Assembly: GCF_000820705.1 (NCBI RefSeq)
Contig: NZ_CCXI01000093.1
Span: 1 to 36,480, forward strand
Direction of reading: 5' to 3'
Length of the DNA: 36,480 nucleotides
From: Clostridium polynesiense
GTDB lineage: Bacteria > Bacillota > Clostridia > Clostridiales > Clostridiaceae
Positions 1 through 8,125 of the stretch are shown here, piece by piece. The position numbers were made by a program, and so were the translations under genes. Under the pieces are notes generated by a model, which was not told where the DNA came from, did not search any database, and saw nothing but the letters and a program-made list of their open reading frames with translations. Position 1 is the stretch's first letter, and each line of letters starts with the position of its first letter.

Positions 1-1636
1 GGAGTTATAACCATAAAAGGCTTCCATTACAAATAATATGATATCAACTTCCATAATAGATAACGGAATAGGCATACCTGTATGGAAGCTTAATAACCTG
101 TTTAACGCTTATACCCTGAAAAATGATATAAAGGAAAGCTCTTCTTCAGGTTTAAGCCTTCATCTTACAAAAAAACTAATAGAGCTTCATGGCGGAACCA
201 TTAATGTAACCTCACATTTAGGAAAAGGTTCGAGGTTCAGCTTTACAATGCCTATTTATAATGAAGATATTAAAACATCAGAAAAAAAATATAATCATCT
301 TCAGTTTGAAAATTTAATCAAACATTACAGCACAAATGACTCAGCTTTAGTGACTGAGGGAACTAATGAAAATAAAAATTATAATATATTAATTGTTGAT
401 AATGAACCTGCAAACAGAAAAGTAGTACAAAACTACTTAGATCAGGAAGGGTATTTTATAACATCGGTATCTTCAGGAAAAGAGGCTTTAAATATAATAA
501 TAGATAGAGGCAATATAGATTTAGTTATATTAAACCTCTTTATACCTGATATGATTGGCTACGAACTTTGTTCTGAAATACGGAAAAACAAATCTCTCTA
601 TGAACTGCCTGTGCTGATTATGTCATCAAACATAAAAACCGATGGTTTGATACTTTCTTTTGAATCCGGTGCTAATGATTATCTTATTAAACCCATTGAC
701 AAGATAGAGCTTTTAGCAAAGGTTAAAACCCTTATTAAGCTTAAGCACTATGTAAAAGAATCTTATGACCTTCATAATCAAATTACTTATACTGCACAAA
801 AGGTTGCTGACCTTACCGATGATATAAACAAAGTAAAGGAGCTGGATAAATATAAAACTGAGTTCTTTTCAAACATATCCCACGAACTTAAAACTCCTTT
901 AAACGTTATATGGACAGGTGTTCAGCTATTAAAATCTTTAAAGATTGAAGATTACAATGAGAATATCAGCATACAAAAATATCTGAACATAATGAATCAA
1001 AACTGCTTAAGACTTATAAGATTAATAAATAATATAATAGATATAACTAAAATCGATGGTAATTATCTTCAATTAGATTTAGCAAATAAGGATATAGTAT
1101 TTGCCGTAGAAGAAGTTGCTTTATCCGTGGTAAACTATGCTGAGTCCTTAGGATTGAACATTATTTTTGATACGGATATTGAGGAAAAATATATTGCCTT
1201 TGATGAGGATAAAATTGAAAGAATAGTGCTGAACCTTCTTTCAAATGCAATTAAGTTTACCCCAAAAGGAGGTACCATCGAGGTTTCAATAAAGAATCTT
1301 AAGGAGAACATCAGAATAATAGTAAAGGATACAGGAATAGGAATACCTAAAGACAAATTAGAGGTGATTTTTGATAGATTTATGCAGGTAGATAAATCCC
1401 TTTCCAGAAAGACCGAAGGCAGCGGTATAGGTTTATCTCTGGTAAAATCCTTGGTAGAGCTCCATGGCGGTAGCATACGTGCTGAGAGCATATACGGAGT
1501 TGGAAGTTCTTTTATAGTAGACATACCAAGCAGACTGCTTAATGATGACAGTATTCCGGCTCTTGCGCAGAAAATGCTTCCTACCTCCAATAAAATAGAT
1601 AAAATAAATATAGAATTTTCAGATATTTATACGTAA
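1..1636 (+). CDS. Hybrid sensor histidine kinase / response regulator, 3' part, with apparent frameshift near base 34
   Basis: The start of this gene lies before the window. The open frame begins at an ATG at 38. Domains, numbered from that Met: end of a first HATPase (G1 DNGIGIP 8-14, worn G2 near 37-43, HGGTINV at 51); receiver domain about 116-237 (acidic D121, K218); HisKA with SHELKTP (His282); second HATPase (N-box Asn403, G1 DTGIGIP 431-437, G2 GSGIGL 461-466). The layout is HATPase-REC-HisKA-HATPase, a cytoplasmic phosphorelay kinase. Bases 1-33 read [11 protein letters not shown] in another frame, which fits the strand before DNGIGIP, so one base seems lost near 34. The usual receiver phospho-acceptor Asp is Asn166 (codon 533-535), so this receiver may not accept phosphate. 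The signal sensed cannot be judged. Confidence 0.85.
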
Positions 1637-1643
1637 TAAGATA

Positions 1644-1672
1644 CCAGCCGCATCTGTGGCGGCTGGCATTTA
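1644..1672. terminator. Bidirectional hairpin between convergent genes
   Basis: CCAGCCGC (1644-1651) pairs perfectly with GCGGCTGG (1659-1666) over a 7-nt loop. It lies between the stop codons of the histidine kinase and the convergent aldehyde dehydrogenase. The downstream T tract is short and broken on the plus strand, so strength is uncertain. Confidence 0.6.
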
Positions 1673-3043
1673 TTTAAATATCTTTTTAAGCAGCGATAGT
1701 TTATTTTTATAAGGTGCATACCTGGTGTTCATATCTATAAGATATCCTCTTTTTATGAAGCTCCTTTCATGAGAAAAGGTTTCAAAGCTTTTCCTGCCGT
1801 GATAACTCCCCATTCCGCTGTATCCTACTCCTCCAAAGGGCAATGAAGTAGAAGCAACATGCATTATTGTATCATTTATGCATCCCCCTCCGGAGCTTGT
1901 ACTTCTTATCACCCTTTCCGCTTTTTCATTTGATTTTGAAAAATAGTAAAGCGCAAGAGGCTTTTCTCTATTATTGATAAAATCTAAGGCATCAGATACT
2001 TTATCAAAATCTAATATAGGAAGTATAGGACCAAATATCTCATCCGTCATTACCGAAGAATCTTCACTAACCTCTACCATAGCCGTAGGGGCTATGTATA
2101 ATTTATCTCTGTTATAGCTTCCTCCTATCACTGCCTTTCCCTGTGAGATATAGCTTATAAGCCTTTCAAACTGCCTGTTGTCAATAATTTTTGCATAATC
2201 AGTACTGAGCATAGGTTCTTCTCCGTAAAACTCAATGGTCCAAAACTTCAGTTTTTCGATAAATTCCTCTTTAATCCTTTTATGAACCAATACATAATCA
2301 GGAGCAACGCAGGTCTGACCGGCATTTAAAAATTTACCCCAGGCAATTCTTTTTGCTGCAAGAGAAACATCGCAGTCTTCATCTACTATAGCCGGACTTT
2401 TGCCTCCAAGCTCTAAAGTTACGGGAGTGAGATGCTCTGAAGCAGCTCTCATAATTACTTTTCCCACTCCAACGCTTCCTGTAAAGAATATATAATCGTA
2501 TCTTTCCTTCAGTATTTCAGTCATTTTCTCTCTGCCTCCGAAAGGCTCTATTACAGCAACATGCTCTTTAGGAAAACATTCCTCAATTATTTTTATAATC
2601 ACTTCTGTTGTTTTTATCGAATTTTGAGAAGGTTTAATAAGCGCGCAGTTTCCCGCTGCTATTGCCCCGACCAAAGGCGCAAGGTTCAGTTGAAAAGGAT
2701 AATTGTAAGGACCGATAATAAGCACAACCCCATATGGTTCATAATATATAAAGCTTTTAGATGGCCAATTAAAAATTGGAGTTTTTACTTTTTTAACTCT
2801 TGCCAACTTATCTAAATTTTTTATCATGTAATTAATTTCATCATATACTATTCCTATTTCAGTAGCCATACTTTCAAAAGGAGCCTTGTTAAGATCCTTT
2901 CTTAAAGCTTCATAGATTTCTTTTTCATGGAGCTTTATGGAGTTTTTTAATTTAATAAGCATATTTTTTCTAAAGCTTATTTCTCTTGTTTTTCCAGCCT
3001 TAAAGTAATCTCTCTGCATTTCTAATAAACTTTTAAAATCCAT
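1670..3043 (-). CDS. Aldehyde dehydrogenase, class 3 (fatty aldehyde) type
   Basis: An NAD(P)-dependent aldehyde dehydrogenase that oxidises aldehydes to acids. Residues numbered from the GTG at 3046: the GPYNYP loop holds Asn115, FTGSVGVGK at 188-196 binds the dinucleotide, LELGGKSP gives the general base Glu212, and NAGQTCVAPD gives the nucleophile Cys246. At about 457 aa, without N- or C-terminal extensions, it matches the short class 3 family (YwdH-like), not CoA-acylating enzymes. The start is GTG at 3046 or ATG at 3043; AGGGGG at 3054-3059 allows both and I chose ATG. The gene stands alone, convergent with the kinase and behind the DUF3298 gene on the same strand. The exact substrate cannot be read from the sequence. 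Confidence 0.9.
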   Translation of the reverse strand: MDFKSLLEMQRDYFKAGKTREISFRKNMLIKLKNSIKLHEKEIYEALRKDLNKAPFESMATEIGIVYDEINYMIKNLDKLARVKKVKTPIFNWPSKSFIYYEPYGVVLIIGPYNYPFQLNLAPLVGAIAAGNCALIKPSQNSIKTTEVIIKIIEECFPKEHVAVIEPFGGREKMTEILKERYDYIFFTGSVGVGKVIMRAASEHLTPVTLELGGKSPAIVDEDCDVSLAAKRIAWGKFLNAGQTCVAPDYVLVHKRIKEEFIEKLKFWTIEFYGEEPMLSTDYAKIIDNRQFERLISYISQGKAVIGGSYNRDKLYIAPTAMVEVSEDSSVMTDEIFGPILPILDFDKVSDALDFINNREKPLALYYFSKSNEKAERVIRSTSSGGGCINDTIMHVASTSLPFGGVGYSGMGSYHGRKSFETFSHERSFIKRGYLIDMNTRYAPYKNKLSLLKKIFK

Positions 3044-3102
3044 CACTTGGTATCCCCCTAAATATAGCTTATAACTTAACTATATCACTTAATTTAGATA
3101 TT

Positions 3103-3132
3103 AAAAAGCATGGGATATCATCTTGTGCTTTT
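3103..3132 (-). terminator. Probable terminator of the DUF3298 gene
   Basis: On the minus strand AAAAGCA and TGCTTTT form a short stem overlapping the stop codon at 3118-3120, and the transcript then runs into T5. The loop is long, so this is a moderate call. Confidence 0.4.
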
Positions 3133-3861
3133 AGCCAGATTATATTTCAGCCCCTGCTGTATTTTACTATATGGAACTACAAATTCAGGATTTCCTGCTG
3201 CAAAAGGAGCTATTTCGTAAACCTGAAAAAATATTACAATACCATCTTTAGTAATATAAAATTCCTGGTTATCCCTTATGCCTTTAAAAGCATCTTTAAA
3301 GTAATTATCGGGGTTTTTGGAAATTTCCTTTTGTATATAATCATTCAATATCTCTTTGTAATTATAATTTCCTTTAAAAATATCTTTAAGGTTTAGCCTT
3401 TCTCCGGACTCTGCATCGTAATTATAGGGTGTTATGCTGTAAATTCCGTGAGCTCCACCGGAATACTGGTAGTAAGTCACTGCAAGGCTTATAATATCTT
3501 TAAGGTTATAAGACTTATATTTTGTTAATACTTCATAGGGTCTAACTTCTACTCCTGCCTTTATAAGGTTTTCGTAGTTTTCCAAAGCAGACTTTTCAAC
3601 CTGACCTTTAAAGTTTAAAGCGTCCTGCATAAGTTCATTATTAATATTACTCTCAGCCTTTTTATTTTTCGGCAGGGAAATTACAGGTACATTCAGCTCG
3701 CTGGTAAGATAGGGTTTTGTTTCTTTTATGGTCTTAGTGGAAATCTGCACTCCCTTATCCATAAATGCAGCTTCCCCTCCGTAAGCCGTTAAAGATTCAG
3801 TTAATGTAGAAAATATTACTATTAGAAATATTTTAGTTATTAAAGGAAACCTTTTTCCCAT
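3118..3861 (-). CDS. Exported DUF3298 / DUF4163 (RsiV-like) protein
   Basis: 247 aa. Residues 1-28 form a signal peptide or signal anchor (Lys/Arg-rich start, then a hydrophobic stretch ending near TAYGG), so the rest acts outside the membrane. The body has the PdaC/RsiV-type pattern: a DUF4163 part with PVISLPKN near 60, then a DUF3298 part with YYQYSGGAHG near 131-140, GERLNLKDIF, and the closing ITKDGIVIFFQVYEIAPFAAG. RsiV homologues are anti-sigma factors that bind lysozyme, but this protein has no cytoplasmic anti-sigma domain, so a cell-envelope or ligand-binding role is a guess. AGGGGT sits a suitable distance before the ATG. It is divergent from the RsgI-like gene at 3985. Confidence 0.8.
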   Translation of the reverse strand: MGKRFPLITKIFLIVIFSTLTESLTAYGGEAAFMDKGVQISTKTIKETKPYLTSELNVPVISLPKNKKAESNINNELMQDALNFKGQVEKSALENYENLIKAGVEVRPYEVLTKYKSYNLKDIISLAVTYYQYSGGAHGIYSITPYNYDAESGERLNLKDIFKGNYNYKEILNDYIQKEISKNPDNYFKDAFKGIRDNQEFYITKDGIVIFFQVYEIAPFAAGNPEFVVPYSKIQQGLKYNLAKSTR

Positions 3862-3984
3862 GATTACACCCCTTTTCTATTGTCAATATATTATTTCCTT
3901 AATAAAAAAAAATATTTATTATATAAAAATTTACACAATAAGCTTATAATATATGTGAATGATTATTATATCTGAGGTGCAACG

Positions 3985-4989
3985 ATGAACTATGATTTTA
4001 TACTGCATAAAAATAAATACAGCTTTTCCTATGCTCTCCCTATGGAAATAGTAAATGAAAAAATTATATCTGAGCGTTCCAAGCAGATTTCTTTATTTCT
4101 TAAGGAACTGCACCTTTACGGTATAAGCTTAAGCTCTCTTTATAAAGATATTCCTAATGTAAAAGAAAAGGATCAGCTGCTGAACATTGCTATATTTATT
4201 TCCAGTGACGAAAGCTTCCTGAAAGAGATTAAGACTATACGCAGGCTTAATACATCCAGACTAAATAAGTATACAGAGATTTCAAAAAGGTATCTGGATA
4301 GATGGAGTAACTATATAATAGCCTATTTTATACTGTATTCTAATCCTTCTTACAACCTTTTAAAGAGCTTTTTAAATATTTATATAAGGGAAAAATCTTC
4401 GGAAACAGCCTTAGAACCCTCTAAAGATACTTTAGAAAAAAACACTGGAATAGTACTGAAAAGCAATGAAAAATCTGCAGTAATTCTTACATATCACGGA
4501 GAGTTTGTAAATATAAATACAGAAAGTGCTGCTGAAGCTGGAGCATTAGCTTCCGGTAACGCAAAAAAATCCCTGATTGATTATAAAATACCCATAATCC
4601 TAAGTACTGTAATATTAATAATAGCTATTATATCAGTAATGATTTTTTATAACTATCCTAAGAGCACTATAGTTGTACATCATAAAAATGATTATGTTAT
4701 TACAGTAAACAGATTAAACAGGGTAAATAAGATAACCTATTCCTCAATGAAGAATAAAGTTGTTTTAAAGGGCTCAAAAATCACTAATCGAAAGCCGGAT
4801 GAAGCACTTTTAGCTTTACTTTCCGATTTAAATAAAAATGATATTTTAAAAGACCATGATAAAATCACCATAATTGTATCCGGTGAGCCTCTTGATTATA
4901 ATGCACTTACACAAAGCGAGAGCTTTCTTAAGGAAAAGGATATAAAAGCAGAAATTAATAATTCTGGAAGAAATCATAAAATAAAATGA
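3985..4989 (+). CDS. Fusion of a sigma-I C-terminal domain with an RsgI-type membrane anti-sigma factor
   Basis: 334 aa. Residues about 30-134 resemble the C-terminal (region 4-like) domain of sigma-[16 protein letters not shown], then [10 protein letters not shown], then an HTH-like stretch and [16 protein letters not shown], which is SigI's closing RKTLERNRKYIIALALIL pattern. Residues about 152-180 ([20 protein letters not shown]) are an RsgI N-terminal domain, 201-223 are one membrane span, and 226-334 match the extracytoplasmic RsgI domain (NRLNRVNKI). The sigma region 2 domain is absent. No sigI gene is in the window. The next gene, rluF, starts just past its stop, so the two are probably cotranscribed. 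I infer a membrane-tethered SigI/RsgI regulator or decoy; the fusion itself is read from motifs, not a search. Confidence 0.65.
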   Translation: MNYDFILHKNKYSFSYALPMEIVNEKIISERSKQISLFLKELHLYGISLSSLYKDIPNVKEKDQLLNIAIFISSDESFLKEIKTIRRLNTSRLNKYTEISKRYLDRWSNYIIAYFILYSNPSYNLLKSFLNIYIREKSSETALEPSKDTLEKNTGIVLKSNEKSAVILTYHGEFVNINTESAAEAGALASGNAKKSLIDYKIPIILSTVILIIAIISVMIFYNYPKSTIVVHHKNDYVITVNRLNRVNKITYSSMKNKVVLKGSKITNRKPDEALLALLSDLNKNDILKDHDKITIIVSGEPLDYNALTQSESFLKEKDIKAEINNSGRNHKIK

Positions 4990-5015
4990 TTCTGCTGGAA
5001 AGGAATATACACCAA

Positions 5016-5780
5016 ATGGATAAAAAGCAAATTATAAAACACCAAGAAAAAACAGAAGAAATACGAATTAATAAATATATTTCAGAAAGCGGCTTTTGCT
5101 CTAGGCGTGAAGCTGACAGGTACCTAGAGTCTGGTGAAGTAACCATAAATCATCTTCCCGCGTCTTTAGGGGATAAAGTTCGTCCCAGCGATATAGTTCA
5201 CGTAAGAGGAAAGCTTATCAGCAAGGAAGAGGAACTTGTATATATAGCCTTAAATAAACCGGTGGGAATTACCTGTACAACTGATACTTCCATCAAAGGC
5301 AATATAATAGATTTTATAAATTATCCCAAAAGAATATTTCATATAGGAAGATTGGATAAAGATTCCCAAGGCTTAATTCTACTCACAAATGACGGAGATA
5401 TAGTTAATAAAATACTAAGGGAAGGCAACGGCCATGATAAGGAATATATAGTTACTGTGGATAAACCAATAACTAAAGATTTTATCCAACGGATGTCTAA
5501 AGGTGTTAGAATTTTAGGAACGACTACTAAGGAATGCTTTGTAAAGCAGGAAGGTCCTAGGGTTTTTAGAATAATATTAACCCAGGGACTTAACCGTCAA
5601 ATAAGACGCATGTGTCAAGCCTTAGACTTTAAAGTAAAAAAACTGGAAAGAATTAGAATCATGAATATAAAGCTTGAATCCCTTCCCCTTGGTCAATGGC
5701 GCTATCTTACTCCCAATGAGCTTAAAGAATTAAATGATCTTCTTAAGCACTCTATAAAAACTCAAGAGGCCTCTAAGTGA
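5016..5780 (+). CDS. rluF: 23S rRNA pseudouridine synthase, RluF type
   Basis: Converts a uridine of 23S rRNA (U2604 in E. coli) to pseudouridine. An S4 RNA-binding domain spans about residues 14-60 ([20 protein letters not shown]). The RsuA/RluB/E/F catalytic domain follows, with IALNKPVGI and [10 protein letters not shown] carrying the catalytic Asp114, then [22 protein letters not shown] and LERIRIMNI, all closely RluF-like. An in-frame ATG at 4986 overlaps the upstream stop, but GAAAGGA at 4998-5004 sits 11 nt before the ATG at 5016, and the conserved domain begins soon after, so I chose 5016 (254 aa). It probably shares a transcript with the SigI-C/RsgI fusion gene. Confidence 0.92.
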   Translation: MDKKQIIKHQEKTEEIRINKYISESGFCSRREADRYLESGEVTINHLPASLGDKVRPSDIVHVRGKLISKEEELVYIALNKPVGITCTTDTSIKGNIIDFINYPKRIFHIGRLDKDSQGLILLTNDGDIVNKILREGNGHDKEYIVTVDKPITKDFIQRMSKGVRILGTTTKECFVKQEGPRVFRIILTQGLNRQIRRMCQALDFKVKKLERIRIMNIKLESLPLGQWRYLTPNELKELNDLLKHSIKTQEASK

Positions 5781-5797
5781 GACCTCTTTATTTTATA
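5764..5797. terminator. Bidirectional terminator overlapping both stop codons
   Basis: AAGAGG (5764-5769) pairs with CCTCTT (5783-5788), extended inward by three more pairs past one mismatch. The plus strand continues with TTTATTTTAT and the minus strand with GAGTTTTTATAG. It covers the ends of rluF and the convergent deacetylase-like gene. Confidence 0.75.
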
Positions 5798-6639
5798 TTC
5801 AGTTTGTTAATTAACCCCTGAATATCTTCATTATGTACTAAATTCAGCCTTTTAACTTCATAGTTGTTGCTGTTTTTATTTGCTTTTCCTTCTGCAGTAG
5901 TAAATCCTGCTTTAAAGCCTAAAGCTTTAACAGCTTTTATAGTATCTTCATTATATTTTTTATCTACATAAGATATGTAGTTTATAGGTTTCTTCGTTAT
6001 CGTTTCAAGCTTCTGCTTCCCTTCTTCTAAATACTTTCTCTGCTGCTCAAAGGAAGCTGTTTCTATATTATTAGGTGATATAAAGTGCATCCCAATTTCA
6101 ATGCCCTGCTTCTGCATCTCAGTTATCTGACCGGAGGTTAAATAACCGTTTACGTTATTTACTTTAGATCCATCTAAAAAAATTACAGCGTTAAAACCAT
6201 ATTTTTTTAGTATAGGAAACACAATATTATACTTGTCACTATAGCCGCTGTCAAAAGAAATTAATACTGCTTTATCAGGTATAGTTTTCTTTCCTGATAA
6301 GTAATCCGCTATTTGTGATGTATCTATGCTTTTATAGCCATTTTCTTTTAGATATTTAATATGGCTTTCAAAATTATCTTTTGAAACGCTGTTTTCTGAC
6401 CCTTGTGTTTCCTTAACCATATTATAAGTTAAAACTGAGAAAACTGTATCTTCAAAGGCCGGCTTATCGGTAGTCTTATCCGTAGTATCGGAAGATGGTG
6501 CCTTAGTGCCATGTACAGCAACTTTTTTTCCTGATCTAAATTTAATCTCACCTACCACCACGGTTAAAAGCAGTGATACCGCTAAAAATACAGATAACAT
6601 CATCATAAATTTACTTACGCTGTTCTTCAATAATACCAT
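5788..6639 (-). CDS. Membrane-anchored polysaccharide deacetylase-like protein, probably catalytically dead
   Basis: 283 aa. Residues 10-30 form an N-terminal membrane anchor, followed by a Ser/Thr/Asp-rich linker to about 60 and a NodB-like barrel. The family trace is clear: VLTYNMV near 69, VLISFDSGYSDKY near 125-137, PILKKYGFNAVIFL, EIGMH near 181, and YNEDTIKAVKALGF. Metal ligands are degraded: the FDDG motif is FDSG (Asp130 kept, metal Asp replaced by Ser131); the HxxxH motif keeps His185 but has Pro189 for the second His; TYHH is TYNM. A deacetylase reaction is therefore unlikely; carbohydrate binding is one possibility. It lies 21 bp downstream of the sortase gene and is probably cotranscribed with it. 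Confidence 0.85.
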   Translation of the reverse strand: MVLLKNSVSKFMMMLSVFLAVSLLLTVVVGEIKFRSGKKVAVHGTKAPSSDTTDKTTDKPAFEDTVFSVLTYNMVKETQGSENSVSKDNFESHIKYLKENGYKSIDTSQIADYLSGKKTIPDKAVLISFDSGYSDKYNIVFPILKKYGFNAVIFLDGSKVNNVNGYLTSGQITEMQKQGIEIGMHFISPNNIETASFEQQRKYLEEGKQKLETITKKPINYISYVDKKYNEDTIKAVKALGFKAGFTTAEGKANKNSNNYEVKRLNLVHNEDIQGLINKLNIK

Positions 6640-6660
6640 CCTTTCCCTGATGAAATGCTT

Positions 6661-7233
6661 CTATTTTAATTTTCCTTTAATAATCACTCTTTTTTTACCA
6701 CCCTTAGTACAGGTAACCATGGTTAATACCGATTCATTAGTAGGTTCCAATACCCATACTTCATTGGGTTCCACAATGAATTTTTCAGTGACATTATATA
6801 AATATTCTCCCGTAGAGGTTTTAACTTCAACTTCATCACCCTCATTTAACTCTTCTAACCGACTGAAAAATTCTCCGTAAGTATAGCTTCTATGTCCCGC
6901 AACGCAAAAATTTCCCTGTTCTCCAGGTAAAGCGGTACCTTCAAAATGGCCTACGGCATATTTTAATAATTTAGAGTCAGTACCTTCCCCTACAGCTACG
7001 CTTAAATTGATTTTAGGTATTGTAATCATTGCTATAGTACCAAATTTACTTTCCTCATTATTACTTTTATCTCCCTGGGTTTCAATACCATCCTTTAAGT
7101 TAAGGAGTCCTTCTTCAAAGTTATGCTTCATCTTCCTTTGCTCTGAATAAGCCTGGTACTTCATATAGGAAGCTGAAATCACAATAGCTAGTCCAATAAT
7201 TATGAAAATTACTCCTATACTCCTTCTTTTCAT
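6661..7233 (-). CDS. Sortase, class D-like
   Basis: 190 aa transpeptidase that would attach a surface protein to the wall. Residues 5-25 are an N-terminal membrane anchor. The sortase barrel carries AGHRSY with catalytic His114, LTMVTCT with nucleophile Cys175, and KKRVIIKGKL with Arg182. The compact size, FEGTALPGEQGN loop and short beta7-beta8 segment suggest class D, but class assignment is by eye. The gene comes first in a two-gene unit with the deacetylase-like gene. I saw no LPxTG-type substrate in this window, so the substrate is elsewhere or unrecognised. ATG at 7233 follows GGAGG. Confidence 0.9.
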   Translation of the reverse strand: MKRRSIGVIFIIIGLAIVISASYMKYQAYSEQRKMKHNFEEGLLNLKDGIETQGDKSNNEESKFGTIAMITIPKINLSVAVGEGTDSKLLKYAVGHFEGTALPGEQGNFCVAGHRSYTYGEFFSRLEELNEGDEVEVKTSTGEYLYNVTEKFIVEPNEVWVLEPTNESVLTMVTCTKGGKKRVIIKGKLK

Positions 7234-7337
7234 ATAAAACCTCCATACAGGTTAATCATTATATACTTTTATTAATAATTATATCATATTAATACTAAAT
7301 TCTTTATATAATATCTAAAATCTTATTTCCTATTTTA

Positions 7338-7366
7338 TTAACTTATTTACGACAAAATGGTATAAT
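7338..7366 (+). promoter_or_regulatory. SigA-type promoter upstream of a 54-aa ORF
   Basis: TTAACT (7338-7343), 17-nt spacer, TATAAT (7361-7366). It lies 29 nt before the start of the small ORF at 7395. Its transcript could continue into ispF. Confidence 0.5.
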
Positions 7367-7394
7367 ATAGTAAAAGAGTTGTTTGGTGAGGTAA

Positions 7395-7559
7395 ATGAAA
7401 AATAAGATTATATACGTGGATTTTAATCTTAAAACCAGAAAAAGTTTTTCTTTTAAGACTCTTGTTAAATATTTGAAAATGAAATTAATATATATTTTTA
7501 AAAGAAACAAAAATAACAGCAGCTCCATTTATAATTTCAAGAAAAAGCATTATAATTAA
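7395..7559 (+). CDS. Small basic hypothetical protein (54 aa)
   Basis: ATG at 7395 preceded by GGTGAGG (7385-7391), downstream of a promoter-like TTAACT/TATAAT pair. The product is 54 residues, Lys/Arg-rich with scattered aromatic residues (begins MKNKIIYVDFNLK, ends KKKHYN). It has no signal peptide or obvious domain, and I do not recognise it. It lies just upstream of ispF, separated by a weak stem-loop. The opposite-strand ORF over the same bases lacks a ribosome-binding site. Confidence 0.5.
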   Translation: MKNKIIYVDFNLKTRKSFSFKTLVKYLKMKLIYIFKRNKNNSSSIYNFKKKHYN

Positions 7560-7561
7560 CG

Positions 7562-7595
7562 CTGCTTTCTTTTATAATATATATTAATAAAGCAG
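7562..7595 (+). promoter_or_regulatory. Weak stem-loop ahead of the ispF ribosome-binding site
   Basis: CTGCTTT (7562-7568) pairs with AAAGCAG (7589-7595) around a 20-nt A/T loop. It lies between the small ORF stop and the CAGGAG at 7597-7602. No T tract follows, so it is not a standard terminator. Confidence 0.3.
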
Positions 7596-7611
7596 TCAGG
7601 AGTTGATACTA

Positions 7612-8079
7612 ATGAGAATTGGAATGGGATACGACGTACACAGATTAGAAAAAGGCAGGAAACTTATAATAGGCGGTGTGGAAGTGCCTTATTCAAAGGG
7701 ACTTTTAGGGCATTCAGATGCAGATGTGCTTTTGCATGCTATTGCAGACTCCCTTTTAGGAGCAGCTGCCCTAGGAGATATTGGAAAGCACTTTCCGGAC
7801 AGCGATGGGCGGTTTAAAGATATATCAAGCCTTATCCTTCTTGCCAGAGTAAAGGCTTTAATCTATCAAAAGGGGTATAAAATAGCAAATATAGATGCTA
7901 CTATAATAGCAGAAAAACCTAAAATGGCCCCTCATATTCCCGCTATGATTGAAAATATCAGTGAAGCTTTGGAAATAGACTCTGATAAAATCAACGTAAA
8001 AGCCACCACTGAAGAAGGTCTTGGTTTTACAGGTACAGGACAAGGGATAGCAAGCCAATGCATTTGTTTATTAGTATAA
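7612..8079 (+). CDS. ispF: 2-C-methyl-D-erythritol 2,4-cyclodiphosphate synthase
   Basis: Cytosolic enzyme of the MEP isoprenoid pathway that cyclises CDP-ME-2-phosphate to MEcPP with loss of CMP. The metal site is intact: GYDVHRL gives Asp8 and His10, and [11 protein letters not shown] gives the third ligand His42. [10 protein letters not shown] and the closing [15 protein letters not shown] are also conserved. Length is 155 aa, normal for the family. A TTG at 7603 opens the frame, but CAGGAG at 7597-7602 is placed for the ATG at 7612, which also gives the canonical [10 protein letters not shown] start. It is followed at once by a strong terminator. Confidence 0.97.
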   Translation: MRIGMGYDVHRLEKGRKLIIGGVEVPYSKGLLGHSDADVLLHAIADSLLGAAALGDIGKHFPDSDGRFKDISSLILLARVKALIYQKGYKIANIDATIIAEKPKMAPHIPAMIENISEALEIDSDKINVKATTEEGLGFTGTGQGIASQCICLLV

Positions 8080-8108
8080 AACAGACTCCATTAATGGAGT
8101 CTGTTTTT
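8078..8108. terminator. Bidirectional rho-independent terminator of ispF and capA-like gene
   Basis: A perfect 13-bp stem, AAACAGACTCCA type, spans 8078-8090 and 8095-8107 around TTAA and is followed by T5. It includes the ispF stop codon and lies between convergent genes. Confidence 0.9.
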
Positions 8109-8125
8109 AGTTTAAAAAATCCCTA

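Noticed and set aside
1135-1590. Minus-strand 151-aa frame inside the kinase
   Set aside because: It overlaps the well-supported kinase coding frame and has no domain or start signal.
7343-7528. Minus-strand 61-aa hydrophobic frame
   Set aside because: There is no ribosome-binding site, and the plus-strand ORF over the same bases has a promoter and a Shine-Dalgarno sequence.
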